Origin: Pandoraea nosoerga
GTDB taxonomy: Bacteria > Pseudomonadota > Gammaproteobacteria > Burkholderiales > Burkholderiaceae
Assembly (NCBI RefSeq): GCF_902459585.1
Contig: NZ_CABPSC010000013.1
Location: 62,001 to 126,000 of the forward strand
Reading direction: 5' to 3'
Length of the DNA: 64,000 nucleotides
Shown here: positions 18,753 through 27,738 of the stretch, in pieces
Layout of the letters: the number at the start of each line of letters is the position of its first letter
How positions within the stretch are numbered: position 1 is the stretch's first letter
The notes under the pieces: model-generated
The model's database searches: none
What the model was told of the DNA's origin: nothing
What the model saw: the letters and a program-made list of their open reading frames with translations, nothing else
Translations under genes and position numbers: made by a program

Positions 18753-19178
18753 ATGTCCACCGTCAACTCGCAACGTCCTTCGATCACTGTCTCGAGCCTC
18801 GACCTCGATCGCCTCGAAGCGCTCATGGCGCAGGCGCCGCGCGCGGCATTGCCGTATGTGGAGGCACTCGAAACAGAGCTCGCCCGGGCGAGCGTCGTCG
18901 AGCCGGAGCAGATGCCGGCCGACGTCGCCACGATGAATTCGGTGGTGCGCTATCGCGATCTGGCCACGCAGCAGGAGCATCGCGTGACGCTGGTCTATCC
19001 GCAGCATCTCGCGAACACGGAGAACGGTATTTCGGTGTTGGCGCCGGTGGGCAGCGCGCTGCTCGGATTGCGCGTCGGCCAATCGATTCACTGGCAAGTG
19101 CCGGGCGGTCATCGCATCGAGCTCGAACTGCTCGGCATCGACTACCAGCCCGAAGCCGCCGGCGAATACCACCGCTGA
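18753..19178 (+). CDS. rnk: Rnk, regulator of nucleoside diphosphate kinase (GreA/GreB-like C-terminal domain)
   Basis: A 141-residue protein with an N-terminal helical region (LDLDRLEALMAQAPRAALPY) and a C-terminal FKBP-like GreA_GreB domain (RVTLVYPQHLANTENGISVL, LLGLRVGQSIHWQVPGG). Rnk proteins bind RNA polymerase. ATG 18753 is the only plausible start; a weak AAGGAAA lies 15 bases upstream. A 7-bp hairpin (19201-19218) follows but lacks a T-run. Confidence 0.88.
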   Translation: MSTVNSQRPSITVSSLDLDRLEALMAQAPRAALPYVEALETELARASVVEPEQMPADVATMNSVVRYRDLATQQEHRVTLVYPQHLANTENGISVLAPVGSALLGLRVGQSIHWQVPGGHRIELELLGIDYQPEAAGEYHR

Positions 19179-19372
19179 TTTCCCTCCTGGCAACGCCATT
19201 GGGAGATTCGGATCTCCCGAGTCTCCCAACCTCCCGCCCCCTCAGCCGTTTCGCGACACCTTCGCGCCGCTCCCGGCAAATTCCTGGCAAGGCCTCAGAC
19301 AATCTTCGGCAGATCGACGACCGGTCCGGTATTGGCGAGCATTGGCGGGCATTGGCGCCTGGGCGCTTCGCG

Positions 19373-19975
19373 TCATCGACGCAGCCAGCCGCGCGCGATC
19401 GGCCAGGCCAGCAGGCGGCGGTAGACGCCTTCGAGCACGGCGGCGGCAATGCGGCTCGTCTCGCGCGCGGCGCCCGTGCGCATGACGAGCGCGGCGACGA
19501 TCGACACGCACAGCCCGCCGAGCATGTCGATCGGCCAATGCACGCCAAGATAGACGCGCGCCCAGCACACGGGCAGGGCGCAGAGCAGCACGAGCTTGCC
19601 GAGCATACGGGGCGTTCGCGCCACGGTGCCCATCAGCACGAACGCCGAGGTGAACATGATCGACGCGTGATTGCTCGGAAACGCGCTCGTCGGCGCATGC
19701 GCCAGCAGGTTCGTGCCGAGGCCGACGACGAACGGACGCGGCTCGAACCACGCCCGCCCGATGACGAAGTTGATCAGCAGCACCAGCGCCACGCCGAGCA
19801 GGCCATGCACGGCCCCTTCGCGATCGCGCCCGCCGGCGAGCCACAGCGTGACGAGCCCGGCCGGGAGCAGCAGGATCAGGTACTTGGCGAGGAATACGGC
19901 GATGGCCAGTTCGCCTTCGCTGACGTTGGGCGAGGCGTTGATGGCCAGAAAGACGGCGCGGTTGAGCGATTCCAT
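19373..19975 (-). CDS. PAP2-family membrane phosphatase (undecaprenyl-diphosphatase-like)
   Basis: A 200-residue membrane protein with the three PAP2 motifs: a diverged first motif around GRAWFEPRPF, PSNHAS and YLGVHWPIDMLGG, the last with the catalytic histidine. The size and start (MESLNRAVFLAINAS) match BcrC-type enzymes that recycle undecaprenyl pyrophosphate at the outer face of the inner membrane. The frame remains open to 20149, but that stretch is not membrane-protein-like and overlaps the mgtA control region, so ATG 19975 is preferred. Substrate is inferred. Confidence 0.85.
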   Translation of the reverse strand: MESLNRAVFLAINASPNVSEGELAIAVFLAKYLILLLPAGLVTLWLAGGRDREGAVHGLLGVALVLLINFVIGRAWFEPRPFVVGLGTNLLAHAPTSAFPSNHASIMFTSAFVLMGTVARTPRMLGKLVLLCALPVCWARVYLGVHWPIDMLGGLCVSIVAALVMRTGAARETSRIAAAVLEGVYRRLLAWPIARGWLRR

Positions 19976-20129
19976 GAGTTCCGGAGCGATGCCGGCCGCG
20001 GGGCCGCAATACCGTCCGGCAGCATGGGGCTTCACGCGCGATGCCGGCGTATCGACGGCCGCCGGCAGGCGGTTGATGACGAAAACGTGACAGATTCTGA
20101 CTGAGTCGCCGCGCACTGCAAAGTTTCCA

Positions 20130-20147
20130 TTGTCATCATTTTGTAAC
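20130..20147 (+). promoter_or_regulatory. PhoB/PhoP-like direct-repeat site upstream of mgtA
   Basis: TTGTCAT-CATT-TTGTAAC has two heptamers spaced exactly 11 bases apart, the pattern bound by OmpR-family response regulators (Pho box consensus CTGTCAT-N4-CTGTCAT). A third TTGTCAC follows at 20156. A TAGAAT hexamer at 20186-20191 could be the -10. Which regulator binds is not determined. Confidence 0.45.
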
Positions 20148-20222
20148 ACCTTGAATTGTCACTTTTCTTTCGACGCACTCGAGGGTAGAATCGCGCCGTC
20201 ATAGCTCTCAGGAGATCCTTCC

Positions 20223-20285
20223 GTGGACAGTTGTTCTAGTGGTAGTTGCCGGTCGACGCAGGTCGACACCACCACCGCGAGTTAG
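20223..20285 (+). CDS. Candidate 20-residue leader peptide in the mgtA 5' region
   Basis: A GTG-started ORF of 20 codons with AGGAG nine bases upstream (20209-20213). The peptide begins MDSCSSGSCRS and ends in three Thr codons and Ala-Ser. It lies at the front of an approximately 700-base leader before mgtA. In enterobacteria mgtA is controlled by translation of a short proline-rich leader ORF; this one has no prolines but is placed similarly. It could also be an unrelated small protein. Confidence 0.45.
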   Translation: MDSCSSGSCRSTQVDTTTAS

Positions 20286-20928
20286 TCCCCGGGATTTCCC
20301 CGCCGCTGACTCGCATAGCCGGGTTGGCGCGCACCTCTGATGTTCGTCTCGAGTTCGTCTCAAGTCCGTCGCGGATTGTCTCGATTCGCGGATTTCGCGG
20401 ATTCCTCTGGCCTTCGCGCGCCTGGCGCGCGGCGACGCGCCGGATCGCAGACGTTCATCGTTCGTAGCACGCTCCCTAACCAGTTTTACGTTTGCCGCAC
20501 GGGCGACTCGGCCGTGCGCATGCGCTTGCTGTCCGACCGTTCGCCCCGGGTCAGATGATCCGGGCGGCGGCGACGACCGCCCGCGCATGACGCGCGCCGG
20601 GCGCGACGCCGTGCGGCCGGGAGATTCGTCGTGTTCCGTTATTCCATGACCCTTCGCGCGGGCAATCCGCAAGCCCTCATGCTGCCGGCCGAGTGCCTGC
20701 ATCACTATCGCGTCGGTGCGCCCCCCGAAGCTGGCGAGGCGCGGGGCGAGCGTGGCCGGGGCTGGGGCGGTCTTGGCCCTCTCGATCGTCTCGGTCGTCC
20801 CGGTCGTCTCGGTCGGTGGCTGCGCGCGCAGGTCCGTCGCGCGAAAGCGACCCGCTGACACACCGTTTCATGACTTTGGCGAGGCGCGGCCGACGCGCCC
20901 GCCTCGCATTTCCTCAAGGATGTATCCG
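20286..20928 (+). other. Long untranslated leader of mgtA
   Basis: These 643 bases between the small ORF and mgtA contain no supported gene. They hold two overlapping hairpins that cannot form together: A pairs 20545-20549 with 20560-20564, and B pairs 20562-20567 with 20577-20582. A four-copy 9-bp repeat (20781-20816) follows. A frame at 20632-20858 has a modest start but turns Gly/Arg-rich in the repeat and is not called. The layout suggests transcript-level control; that is inference. Confidence 0.5.
20781..20816. repeat. 9-bp array (CTCGGTCGT-like, 4 units)
   Basis: Four tandem units in the mgtA leader: CTCGATCGT, CTCGGTCGT, CCCGGTCGT, CTCGGTCGG. Each differs from the consensus by at most one base. 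Confidence 0.85.
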
Positions 20929-23682
20929 ATGCAACAAGCTCTCACCCTCGGCGAGCGTTTCATCGCGGTGCTGGGCGCGCGCCTTGGCCTGCGCCTTTTC
21001 CGCCGCGGCGACATGCTCGAAACCCTCGATGCGCCGAATGCCGGCCACCTGGCACCACCCGGTCTGCCCGGTCTGCTCGATGCCGCGCGCGAGACCGGCC
21101 CGGATCTGCTCGCGCGCCTGGGCACGACCCGCCAGGGCCTGTCCGACGACGAAGCCGCGAGCGTGCGCGCGCACGTTGGCACCAATGAAGTGGAGCACGA
21201 GAAGCCTCTGCCGTGGTGGCGTCATCTGTTCCAGTGCTATCGCAATCCGTTCAACCTGCTGCTCTCGGCGCTGGCCGCCGTGTCGTATGCGACCGACGAC
21301 ACCGAGGGAACGATCATCATCTCGTCGATGGTGATCATTTCCACGGTGTTGCGGTTCATGCAGGAGGCGCGCTCGAACAAGGCGGCGGAAAAGCTCAAGG
21401 CGATGGTGAGCACCACCGCGACCGTGCTGCGCCGCGAAGCGCTGAGCGGTGCGACCGCAGGGCTCGACAATGTGCGGCACCTGGGCCGCATGGGGCGCGA
21501 GATTGCGCTCGCGCAGCTCGTGCCCGGGGACATCGTGCTGCTCGCGGCGGGCGACATGATCCCGGCGGACGTGCGCATTCTCGCGGCCAAAGACCTGTTC
21601 GTCTCGCAGTCGGCGCTCACCGGCGAAGCGCTGCCGGTGGAAAAATTCGCGCATGCGGGCGAGGGCAGCGTCGGCGACAATCCGCTCACCTACGACAATC
21701 TCGCATTCATGGGCACCAACGTGGTGAGCGGCTCGGCCACGGCGGTCGTGGTGGCGACGGGCGCGCGCACCTTCTTCGGCTCGCTCGCCCAGCGCGTGAC
21801 GGCGCAGCGTCCGGCCGTCACGTCGTTCCAGCAAGGCGTCAATCGCGTCTCGTGGGTGCTGATCCGCTTCATGCTGGTCATGACGCCGATCGTGCTGGTC
21901 GTCAACGGCCTCACCAAACACGACTGGCTCGAAGCGTCGCTCTTCGCGCTGTCGGTGGCCGTGGGTCTCACGCCCGAGATGCTGCCGATGATCGTGACCG
22001 CCACGCTCGCCAAGGGCGCGGTGGTGCTCTCGCGCAAGAAAGTCATCGTCAAGCGGCTCGACGCGATCCAGAACTTCGGCGCCATGGACGTGCTGTGCAC
22101 CGACAAGACCGGCACCCTCACGCAGGATCGCATCTGCCTGGAGCGCCACACCGACGTGTGGGGCCACGCCAGCGAAGACGTGCTCGAGTACGCCTACCTG
22201 AACAGTTTCTACCAGACCGGTCTGAAGAACCTGCTCGACGTGGCCGTGCTCGATCACGCCGAGCTGCACCAGCGTCTGGACGTGGTGAATCGCTATCGCA
22301 AGATCGACGAGATTCCGTTCGACTTCGAGCGCCGTCGCATGTCGGTCGTCGTGAGCGAGAACGGCGAGCATCACGAGCTCATCTGCAAGGGCGCCGTCGA
22401 GGAAGTGATGGCGGTGTGCAACCGCGTGCAGCACGGCGCGAACGTCGAGCCGCTCACACCGGACGTGCTCGCCCGCCTGCGTCGGGTAACCGCGGACCTG
22501 AACGCCGAAGGCCTGCGCGTGGTAGCGGTGGCCACCCGCCATCTGCCGCCCGTGCGCGAGCGCTACAGCGTTGCCGACGAGCGCGAACTGGTGCTCGTGG
22601 GCTACATCGCGTTCCTCGATCCGCCCAAGGAGTCGACCGCACCGGCGCTCCAGGCGCTGGCGGCTTGCGGTGTCGACGTGAAGGTGCTCACGGGCGACAA
22701 CGACCTCGTGACCGTCAAGGTGTGCCGAGAAGTGGGGCTTGCGGTGACCGGCTGCGTGCTCGGCGATGCGATCGAATCGATGAGCGACGCCGAACTGGCC
22801 CGCACTGTGGAGCGCGCCAACGTGTTCGCGAAGCTCACGCCGGCCCACAAGGAGCGCATCGTGCACATGCTGCGCGCGAACGGCCACGTGGTGGGCTTCA
22901 TGGGCGACGGCATCAACGACGCGCCGGCACTGCGCGCGGCGGACATCGGCATTTCCGTGGACACGGCGGTGGATATCGCGAAGGAAGCGGCCGATCTGAT
23001 CCTGCTGGAAAAGAGTCTGATGGTGCTGGAGCAGGGGGTGATCGAAGGGCGTCGCACCTTCGCGAACATGCTCAAGTACATCAAGATGACGGCCAGCTCG
23101 AACTTCGGCAATGTCTTCTCGGTGCTGATCGCCAGCGCCTTCCTGCCGTTCCTGCCGATGCTGCCGCTGCAGCTGCTCACGCAAAACCTGCTCTACGACC
23201 TGTCGCAGACGACGATCCCGTTCGATAACGTCGACCCCGAGCAGCTCATGCGCCCGCAGCAATGGAACCCGGCCGACCTGTCGCGCTTCATGGTGTTCTT
23301 CGGGCCGATCAGCTCGATTTTCGACGTACTGACGTTCGTGGGGATGTGGCATCTGTTCGGCGCGAACAGCGCCGCGCACCAGAGCCTGTTCCAGTCGGGC
23401 TGGTTCGTCGAGGGCCTGCTCTCGCAGACGCTCATCGTGCACCTGATTCGCACGCGCCGCATCCCGTTCGTGCAAAGCCGCGCCGCGTGGCCGCTCCTGC
23501 TCATGACCGGCGCGGTGATGCTGATCGGCGTGATGCTGCCGCTCTCGCCGTTCGCCGAGACGTTCCGGCTGCAGGCGCTGCCGCTCGCGTACTTCCCGAT
23601 GCTCGCCGCGATCCTGCTCGCCTACGCGGTACTCACGCAGATGATGAAGGGCATGTTCGCGCGTCGCTTCGGGTGGCAGTAA
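20929..23682 (+). CDS. mgtA: Magnesium-translocating P-type ATPase
   Basis: A 917-residue P3B-type ATPase of the inner membrane that imports Mg2+. Phosphorylation motif DKTGTLT has its Asp at about residue 392; TGEALPVEK and GDGINDAPALRAADIGI are the actuator and hinge motifs. The C-terminal QNLLYDLSQTTIPFDNVD is specific to MgtA/MgtB. The frame is open 213 bases further up, but only ATG 20929 has AAGGA at the right distance. Preceded by a long leader with a small ORF and a two-component-type direct repeat. Its last 50 bases overlap the convergent HTH gene. Confidence 0.95.
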   Translation: MQQALTLGERFIAVLGARLGLRLFRRGDMLETLDAPNAGHLAPPGLPGLLDAARETGPDLLARLGTTRQGLSDDEAASVRAHVGTNEVEHEKPLPWWRHLFQCYRNPFNLLLSALAAVSYATDDTEGTIIISSMVIISTVLRFMQEARSNKAAEKLKAMVSTTATVLRREALSGATAGLDNVRHLGRMGREIALAQLVPGDIVLLAAGDMIPADVRILAAKDLFVSQSALTGEALPVEKFAHAGEGSVGDNPLTYDNLAFMGTNVVSGSATAVVVATGARTFFGSLAQRVTAQRPAVTSFQQGVNRVSWVLIRFMLVMTPIVLVVNGLTKHDWLEASLFALSVAVGLTPEMLPMIVTATLAKGAVVLSRKKVIVKRLDAIQNFGAMDVLCTDKTGTLTQDRICLERHTDVWGHASEDVLEYAYLNSFYQTGLKNLLDVAVLDHAELHQRLDVVNRYRKIDEIPFDFERRRMSVVVSENGEHHELICKGAVEEVMAVCNRVQHGANVEPLTPDVLARLRRVTADLNAEGLRVVAVATRHLPPVRERYSVADERELVLVGYIAFLDPPKESTAPALQALAACGVDVKVLTGDNDLVTVKVCREVGLAVTGCVLGDAIESMSDAELARTVERANVFAKLTPAHKERIVHMLRANGHVVGFMGDGINDAPALRAADIGISVDTAVDIAKEAADLILLEKSLMVLEQGVIEGRRTFANMLKYIKMTASSNFGNVFSVLIASAFLPFLPMLPLQLLTQNLLYDLSQTTIPFDNVDPEQLMRPQQWNPADLSRFMVFFGPISSIFDVLTFVGMWHLFGANSAAHQSLFQSGWFVEGLLSQTLIVHLIRTRRIPFVQSRAAWPLLLMTGAVMLIGVMLPLSPFAETFRLQALPLAYFPMLAAILLAYAVLTQMMKGMFARRFGWQ

Positions 23683-24166
23683 CGCGCGAGCGCCGGTTCG
23701 GCGACACGGCGATGTCGAGCGCCGCGTAGAGCTCGTCGAGCGCCTCGCGCGTGCCGACGAGCCGCGCGGTGACCTCGCCCGTGAGGTCCGTGACGACGCT
23801 CACGAGCGTTTCCTGGCGCGTTTGGGCCTGACACGCCTCGCGTGCGGCCACGAAGCGCGTGGCGGTGAGCGCGGCGAGGGTGGCGAAGCGCTCGGCCTGC
23901 ACGAGCCCGTTGATCCGAAAGACGGGCTGTGCCGCCCCCGGGGCGCGCGGTGCGAGGCGCACGTGCGTGCCGTCGCTGACCGCGCCGAGCGCGGCAAGCA
24001 GCCTGTCACGGGACGAAGCGCCCAGCACGCAGCGCTCGCCGTGGACCCAGCGAGAAATCGTGCTGGCGGCGATTCCGCTCGCGCAGGCGAGCCGCGCCAG
24101 CGTGGTGCCCGAGAGCTTGATGAGCAATCGGGCGACGGTGCGGTGGCGTTGATCGATGTCATCCAT
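23633..24166 (-). CDS. XRE-like helix-turn-helix protein
   Basis: A 177-residue protein. Residues about 20-50 form an HTH (LARLACASGIAASTISRWVHGE). The remainder (about 80-160) is not recognised; TATRFVAAREACQAQTRQET could be a helical domain. It overlaps the end of mgtA by 50 bases on the opposite strand, so the Arg/Ser-rich C terminus may be poorly conserved. It is 44 bases after the DapA-like gene and may be in its operon as a regulator. Function unknown. Confidence 0.65.
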   Translation of the reverse strand: MDDIDQRHRTVARLLIKLSGTTLARLACASGIAASTISRWVHGERCVLGASSRDRLLAALGAVSDGTHVRLAPRAPGAAQPVFRINGLVQAERFATLAALTATRFVAAREACQAQTRQETLVSVVTDLTGEVTARLVGTREALDELYAALDIAVSPNRRSRVTATRSDARTCPSSSA

Positions 24167-24210
24167 GGGCGAGCTCACGCAAGGGGGAAGGTCGCGTGTG
24201 GCGGTGCGGC

Positions 24211-25092
24211 TCAAAAGGCCATCGTCACTTCGAGCTGCGCGTCGATGTCCCGGCGAAGCCCATCGGTACATGGCATGAGCGGCCGGCGCACGGCCGGCCC
24301 GCACAAGCCGAGCGAGGCGAGCGCGGCCTTGATCGCTACCGGATTCGGTTCGCTAAAGAGTCGCCGGATGAGCGGCCTCATGCCATTGAAGAGCGTCGCG
24401 GCGCGCGACAGATCGCCATCGCGCACGTACCGCACGAGCTTCAGATAGAGATCGGGGCGCACATGCGCCGCGGCCGAGATGCCGCCGGTGGCGCCGGCGC
24501 GCAGCGCGGCGAGCAGCTGCATGTCGTCGCCGCACAGCACGCGCAGCGTCGTCTGCGACGGCAGATGCACGAGCGGATGCGCGTCGCATTCCTTGATTGC
24601 GGCGAACGCGTCGTGCGATGCCAGCTCGCGAATCGTCTGCACCGCGAGCGTCACGCCGGTGCGCAGCGGTACGTTGTAGAGCACGAGCGGCTTGCGCGTG
24701 CCGGCGGCGAGCGTGCGGTAATGCCAGAGAATGCCTTCCTGCGACGGACGCAGATAGTACGGTGGCGGCACGAGGTAGCCGGCAAGCGGCAAATCGTCGA
24801 GATGGCGCATCTGCCGCGCTGCATTGGCGGTGTCGGCCGCACCCACCCCGGCGAGCACCGGCGCGTGGCCGTGCGCGAGATGGCATGCGGTCTCCACGAG
24901 CCAGCGGCGTTCGTCTGGCGCGAGCAGGGCGCCTTCGCCGGTCGTGCCGGCCACCACGAAGCCGTCCACTCCCGCGGCAAGGTAGTAGTCGACCAGCCGC
25001 GCGAATGCGTTGCGATCGATGGCGGCGCCATTGGCACCGGTCATTGGAGTGACGAGCGGAATCCACACGCCCTGAAAAATGGTTGCGTTCAT
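24211..25092 (-). CDS. DapA/NanA-superfamily class I aldolase
   Basis: A 293-residue TIM-barrel lyase. It has the TTGEG phosphate/carboxylate loop (Thr50-Thr51), Tyr139 in LVLYNVP and the Schiff-base Lys167 in FAAIKECD. This is the catalytic set of dihydrodipicolinate synthase. The genomic setting (no lysine genes) and the existence of many paralogues leave open other 2-oxo acid aldolases, such as 4-hydroxy-tetrahydrodipicolinate synthase-like or keto-deoxy-sugar enzymes. ATG 25092 is the only sensible start. Confidence 0.88.
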   Translation of the reverse strand: MNATIFQGVWIPLVTPMTGANGAAIDRNAFARLVDYYLAAGVDGFVVAGTTGEGALLAPDERRWLVETACHLAHGHAPVLAGVGAADTANAARQMRHLDDLPLAGYLVPPPYYLRPSQEGILWHYRTLAAGTRKPLVLYNVPLRTGVTLAVQTIRELASHDAFAAIKECDAHPLVHLPSQTTLRVLCGDDMQLLAALRAGATGGISAAAHVRPDLYLKLVRYVRDGDLSRAATLFNGMRPLIRRLFSEPNPVAIKAALASLGLCGPAVRRPLMPCTDGLRRDIDAQLEVTMAF

Positions 25093-25151
25093 GGTGAGAA
25101 AAAACGGAAACGAATCGGGGCGACGCCAAAATGGGCCGGACGGCCTGGCGC

Positions 25152-25502
25152 TCAGGCGGCAGGCTGCCGGCGCAGCGCGCCGAATTCGGCCTCGGGCAGC
25201 GACTGCATGACCACGTGCATGGCATGCGAGGCTTGCCCGCGCGGCAACGCGATCGACACGACGGCCGCCGTGTCGCGCCGGATCGGACGGATCGTCTCGA
25301 CGCGCCACGGCAGCGGCAGGCTCATCGCGAGCGTGATGGCAAGCGAGGAAACGGCGGCGCGGCTCAGCGTGATGTCCAGCGTGGTGTCAAGACGCAAGCG
25401 CGGGGAGGTCGCGCGGCGCGCCTGCAGGGGCGAGGCTGGCGCATCGGGTGCACCGGGTGCATCGGGAGGTTCGAGACTGGCGCGTTCGGCAATGACGGGC
25501 AT
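25152..25502 (-). CDS. Hypothetical protein, possible ACT-like fold
   Basis: A 116-residue unrecognised protein. The first 40 residues are Pro/Ala/Asp-rich (PDAPGAPDAP). The remainder alternates strands and helices (LSRAAVSSLAITLAMSLPL, then RVETIRPIRRDTAAVVSIAL) in a way that resembles a small ferredoxin-like or ACT domain. No clear ribosome binding site precedes ATG 25502. It lies 59 bases before the DapA-like gene in the same direction and after the edd terminator, so it probably opens that operon. Confidence 0.55.
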   Translation of the reverse strand: MPVIAERASLEPPDAPGAPDAPASPLQARRATSPRLRLDTTLDITLSRAAVSSLAITLAMSLPLPWRVETIRPIRRDTAAVVSIALPRGQASHAMHVVMQSLPEAEFGALRRQPAA

Positions 25503-25559
25503 GGCGGCGTGTCGATAAAGACGGGAGTGAGGACGAAGCCAGTCTAGGGACGCGCGAAT

Positions 25560-25587
25560 AAAAAAGGCGTCAAGATTCTTGACGCCT
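25560..25587 (-). terminator. Rho-independent terminator of edd
   Basis: Perfect 11-bp arms (25565-25575 and 25577-25587) centred on T25576, with six As at 25560-25565 that become the U-tract on the minus strand. It lies 33 bases past the edd stop. Confidence 0.9.
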
Positions 25588-25620
25588 CGATTCCTCGATT
25601 TTGGCGGTGGCGCGGCCGTC

Positions 25621-27483
25621 TCAGGACGCGTCGGGATGCTGCGCGTCGCCGTATTGCGCATCATTGAAGAGCACGCACGCGCCGTGCGGCGCTGCACCGA
25701 CGTTGTCGCGAAACAGTTGGAACAGGTTGCGCCACGGATCGAACGGCCGCGGCGGCACCGGCTCGGGCGCGCGGGCGGCGAGCGTGGCGTCGTCCACTTC
25801 GCAATGGAGCAGGTTCTTCTCGCAGTCGATCGAGATGATGTCCCCGTCCTGCACCCTTGCGAGCATGCCCCCGTCGTGCGCTTCAGGCGAGAGGTGAATG
25901 GCCGCCGGCACCTTGCCCGACGCTCCGGACATGCGGCCGTCGGTCACGAGCGCCACATGGTGGCCCTCGTCCTGCAGCAGGCCGAGCATCGGCATGAGCT
26001 TGTGCAGCTCGGGCATACCGTTCGCGCGCGGCCCCTGGAAACGCACCACCACGATCACGTCGCGCGTGAGCTCGCCCGCCTTGAATGCCGCCTGCGCCGA
26101 TTCCTGATCGGAGAACACGCGTGCCGGTGCGCGCACTGTCCGATGCTCCGGCTTCACGGCGGACGACTTGATCACCGCCCGACCGAGGTTGCCGTGGAGC
26201 ATGCGCAGGCCGCCCTCCGGCGCGAACGGGCGCGAGGCCGGCCGCACGATGGTCTCGTCGAGACTCTGTGCCGGTGCTTCCTGCCACGAGAGCACGTCGT
26301 CGCGCAGGAAGACTTCCTGCGTGTACGCGCGCAGGCCATGCCCCATGACGGTCGTCACGTTCTCGTGCAGCAGGCCGGCGTCGAGCAGCTCGCGGATCAG
26401 GAAGTTGAGCCCGCCCGCGGCGTGGAACTGGTTCACGTCGGCCTTGCCGCTCGGGTAGACATGCGCGAGCAGCGGCGTGACGTTCGACAGATCGGCGAAA
26501 TCCTCCCAATCGAGCAGAATGCCGCCCGCGTGCGCCATCGCCACGAGATGCAGTGTGTGGTTCGTCGAGCCGCCGGTGGCGTGAAGTCCCACCACGCCGT
26601 TCACGAAGGCGCGCTCGTCGAGAATTTGCGACGTGTTGATGCCCGACCTGGCGAGCGCCACGGCGCGCGCGGTGGCCGCCTGCGTGAGCGCGTGCCGCAG
26701 CGGCGTGTGCGGGTTGACGAACGACGCGCCGGGCAGGTGCAGGCCCATGAATTCCATGAGCATCTGATTGCTGTTGGCCGTGCCGTAGAACGTGCAGGTG
26801 CCCTGGGTGTGATAGGCGGCCAGCTCGGCGTCGAGCAGCGCGGCGCGCGTAATGCGTCCGGCCGCGTATTCCTGCCGGATGCGCGACTTTTCGTCGTTCG
26901 GCAGGCCGGAGGGCATGGGGCCGGCCGGCGCGAATACGGCCGGCAGATGGCCGAACGCCTGCGCGGCGATCACGAGCCCCGGCACGATCTTGTCGCACAC
27001 GCCAAGGAACATGGCGGCGTCGAACGTCTGGTGCGAGAGCGCGACGGCCGAGGCGAGCGCGATCACGTCGCGCGAGAACAACGAGAGCTCCATGCCGGCG
27101 TAACCCTGCGTGACGCCGTCGCACATCGCCGGCACGCCGCCGGCGACCTGCGCGCTCGCGCCGTGCGCGCGCGCGGCGGACTTGATGATGTCGGGAAATT
27201 CGGCGAACGGCGCGTGCGCCGAGAGCATGTCGTTGTAGGCGGTGACGATGCCGATGTTGGGCGCGCGTTCGGTGCGCAGCTTGAGACGGTCGTCGGCGGG
27301 CGCGGCGGCCATGGCGTGCGCGAGGTTGGCGCAGCCGAGCTTCTCGCGCCCGGGCTGCCCGTGCATGGCGCGCGCGACGCCTTCGAGATACGCCTGGCGG
27401 GTCGCCCGGCTGCGGCGGATGAGTCGCTCGGTCACGCGCTCTACCACGGGATGCAGCGACACGTTGTGCGAAGACTGAGTCAT
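25621..27483 (-). CDS. edd: Phosphogluconate dehydratase
   Basis: A 620-residue IlvD/Edd-family [4Fe-4S] enzyme. It converts 6-phosphogluconate to KDPG in the Entner-Doudoroff pathway. Cluster and substrate motifs seen: [25 protein letters not shown] and [13 protein letters not shown]. The length is canonical for Edd rather than IlvD (about 560). It is divergent from zwf with a HexR operator in the 255-base gap. No KDPG aldolase gene (eda) follows in this window. Confidence 0.96.
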   Translation of the reverse strand: MTQSSHNVSLHPVVERVTERLIRRSRATRQAYLEGVARAMHGQPGREKLGCANLAHAMAAAPADDRLKLRTERAPNIGIVTAYNDMLSAHAPFAEFPDIIKSAARAHGASAQVAGGVPAMCDGVTQGYAGMELSLFSRDVIALASAVALSHQTFDAAMFLGVCDKIVPGLVIAAQAFGHLPAVFAPAGPMPSGLPNDEKSRIRQEYAAGRITRAALLDAELAAYHTQGTCTFYGTANSNQMLMEFMGLHLPGASFVNPHTPLRHALTQAATARAVALARSGINTSQILDERAFVNGVVGLHATGGSTNHTLHLVAMAHAGGILLDWEDFADLSNVTPLLAHVYPSGKADVNQFHAAGGLNFLIRELLDAGLLHENVTTVMGHGLRAYTQEVFLRDDVLSWQEAPAQSLDETIVRPASRPFAPEGGLRMLHGNLGRAVIKSSAVKPEHRTVRAPARVFSDQESAQAAFKAGELTRDVIVVVRFQGPRANGMPELHKLMPMLGLLQDEGHHVALVTDGRMSGASGKVPAAIHLSPEAHDGGMLARVQDGDIISIDCEKNLLHCEVDDATLAARAPEPVPPRPFDPWRNLFQLFRDNVGAAPHGACVLFNDAQYGDAQHPDAS

Positions 27484-27617
27484 GGTGATTCCGGGACGTT
27501 GTGGGTCGCCCCATGCGGGTCACGCGCCCGAAGCCTGCGGCGTGTCTCGCATGCTGGCTGGGTGCGCCTTGCGCTGCATCGCCTTCGATGTAGTCAAAGC
27601 ACGAGATTTTGTTGATT

Positions 27618-27642
27618 TGCAGTGTAGTTAAACTACAATGCA
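27618..27642. promoter_or_regulatory. HexR operator between edd and zwf
   Basis: TGTAGTTAAACTACA at 27623-27637 is a perfect 15-bp palindrome matching the HexR consensus (TGTARTWWWAYTACA). The palindrome extends to flanking TGCA on both sides (27618-27642) with one mismatched pair. HexR is encoded three genes downstream, and its known ligand KDPG is the edd product. Confidence 0.85.
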
Positions 27643-27738
27643 GTGTCAAAGTTGCGCTTTTCCGGTGACGCCGGCCGAGTCCATCCGCGCTTTGCGCAAG
27701 CCTCGGACGCGTCTGACTGCACGGAGTCCACGCTGTCC

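Noticed and set aside
19976-20149. N-terminal extension of the PAP2 protein
   Set aside because: It overlaps the mgtA control region and is not signal-like; MESLNRAVF is the family start.
20632-20858. 75-codon ORF in the mgtA leader
   Set aside because: The first 25 codons could be coding, but the rest is Gly/Arg repeat sequence from the 9-bp array and there is no clear ribosome binding site.
20914-23475. 853-codon open frame antisense to mgtA
   Set aside because: High-GC antisense frame with His/Arg/Glu-rich composition and no domain; it mirrors the mgtA codons.
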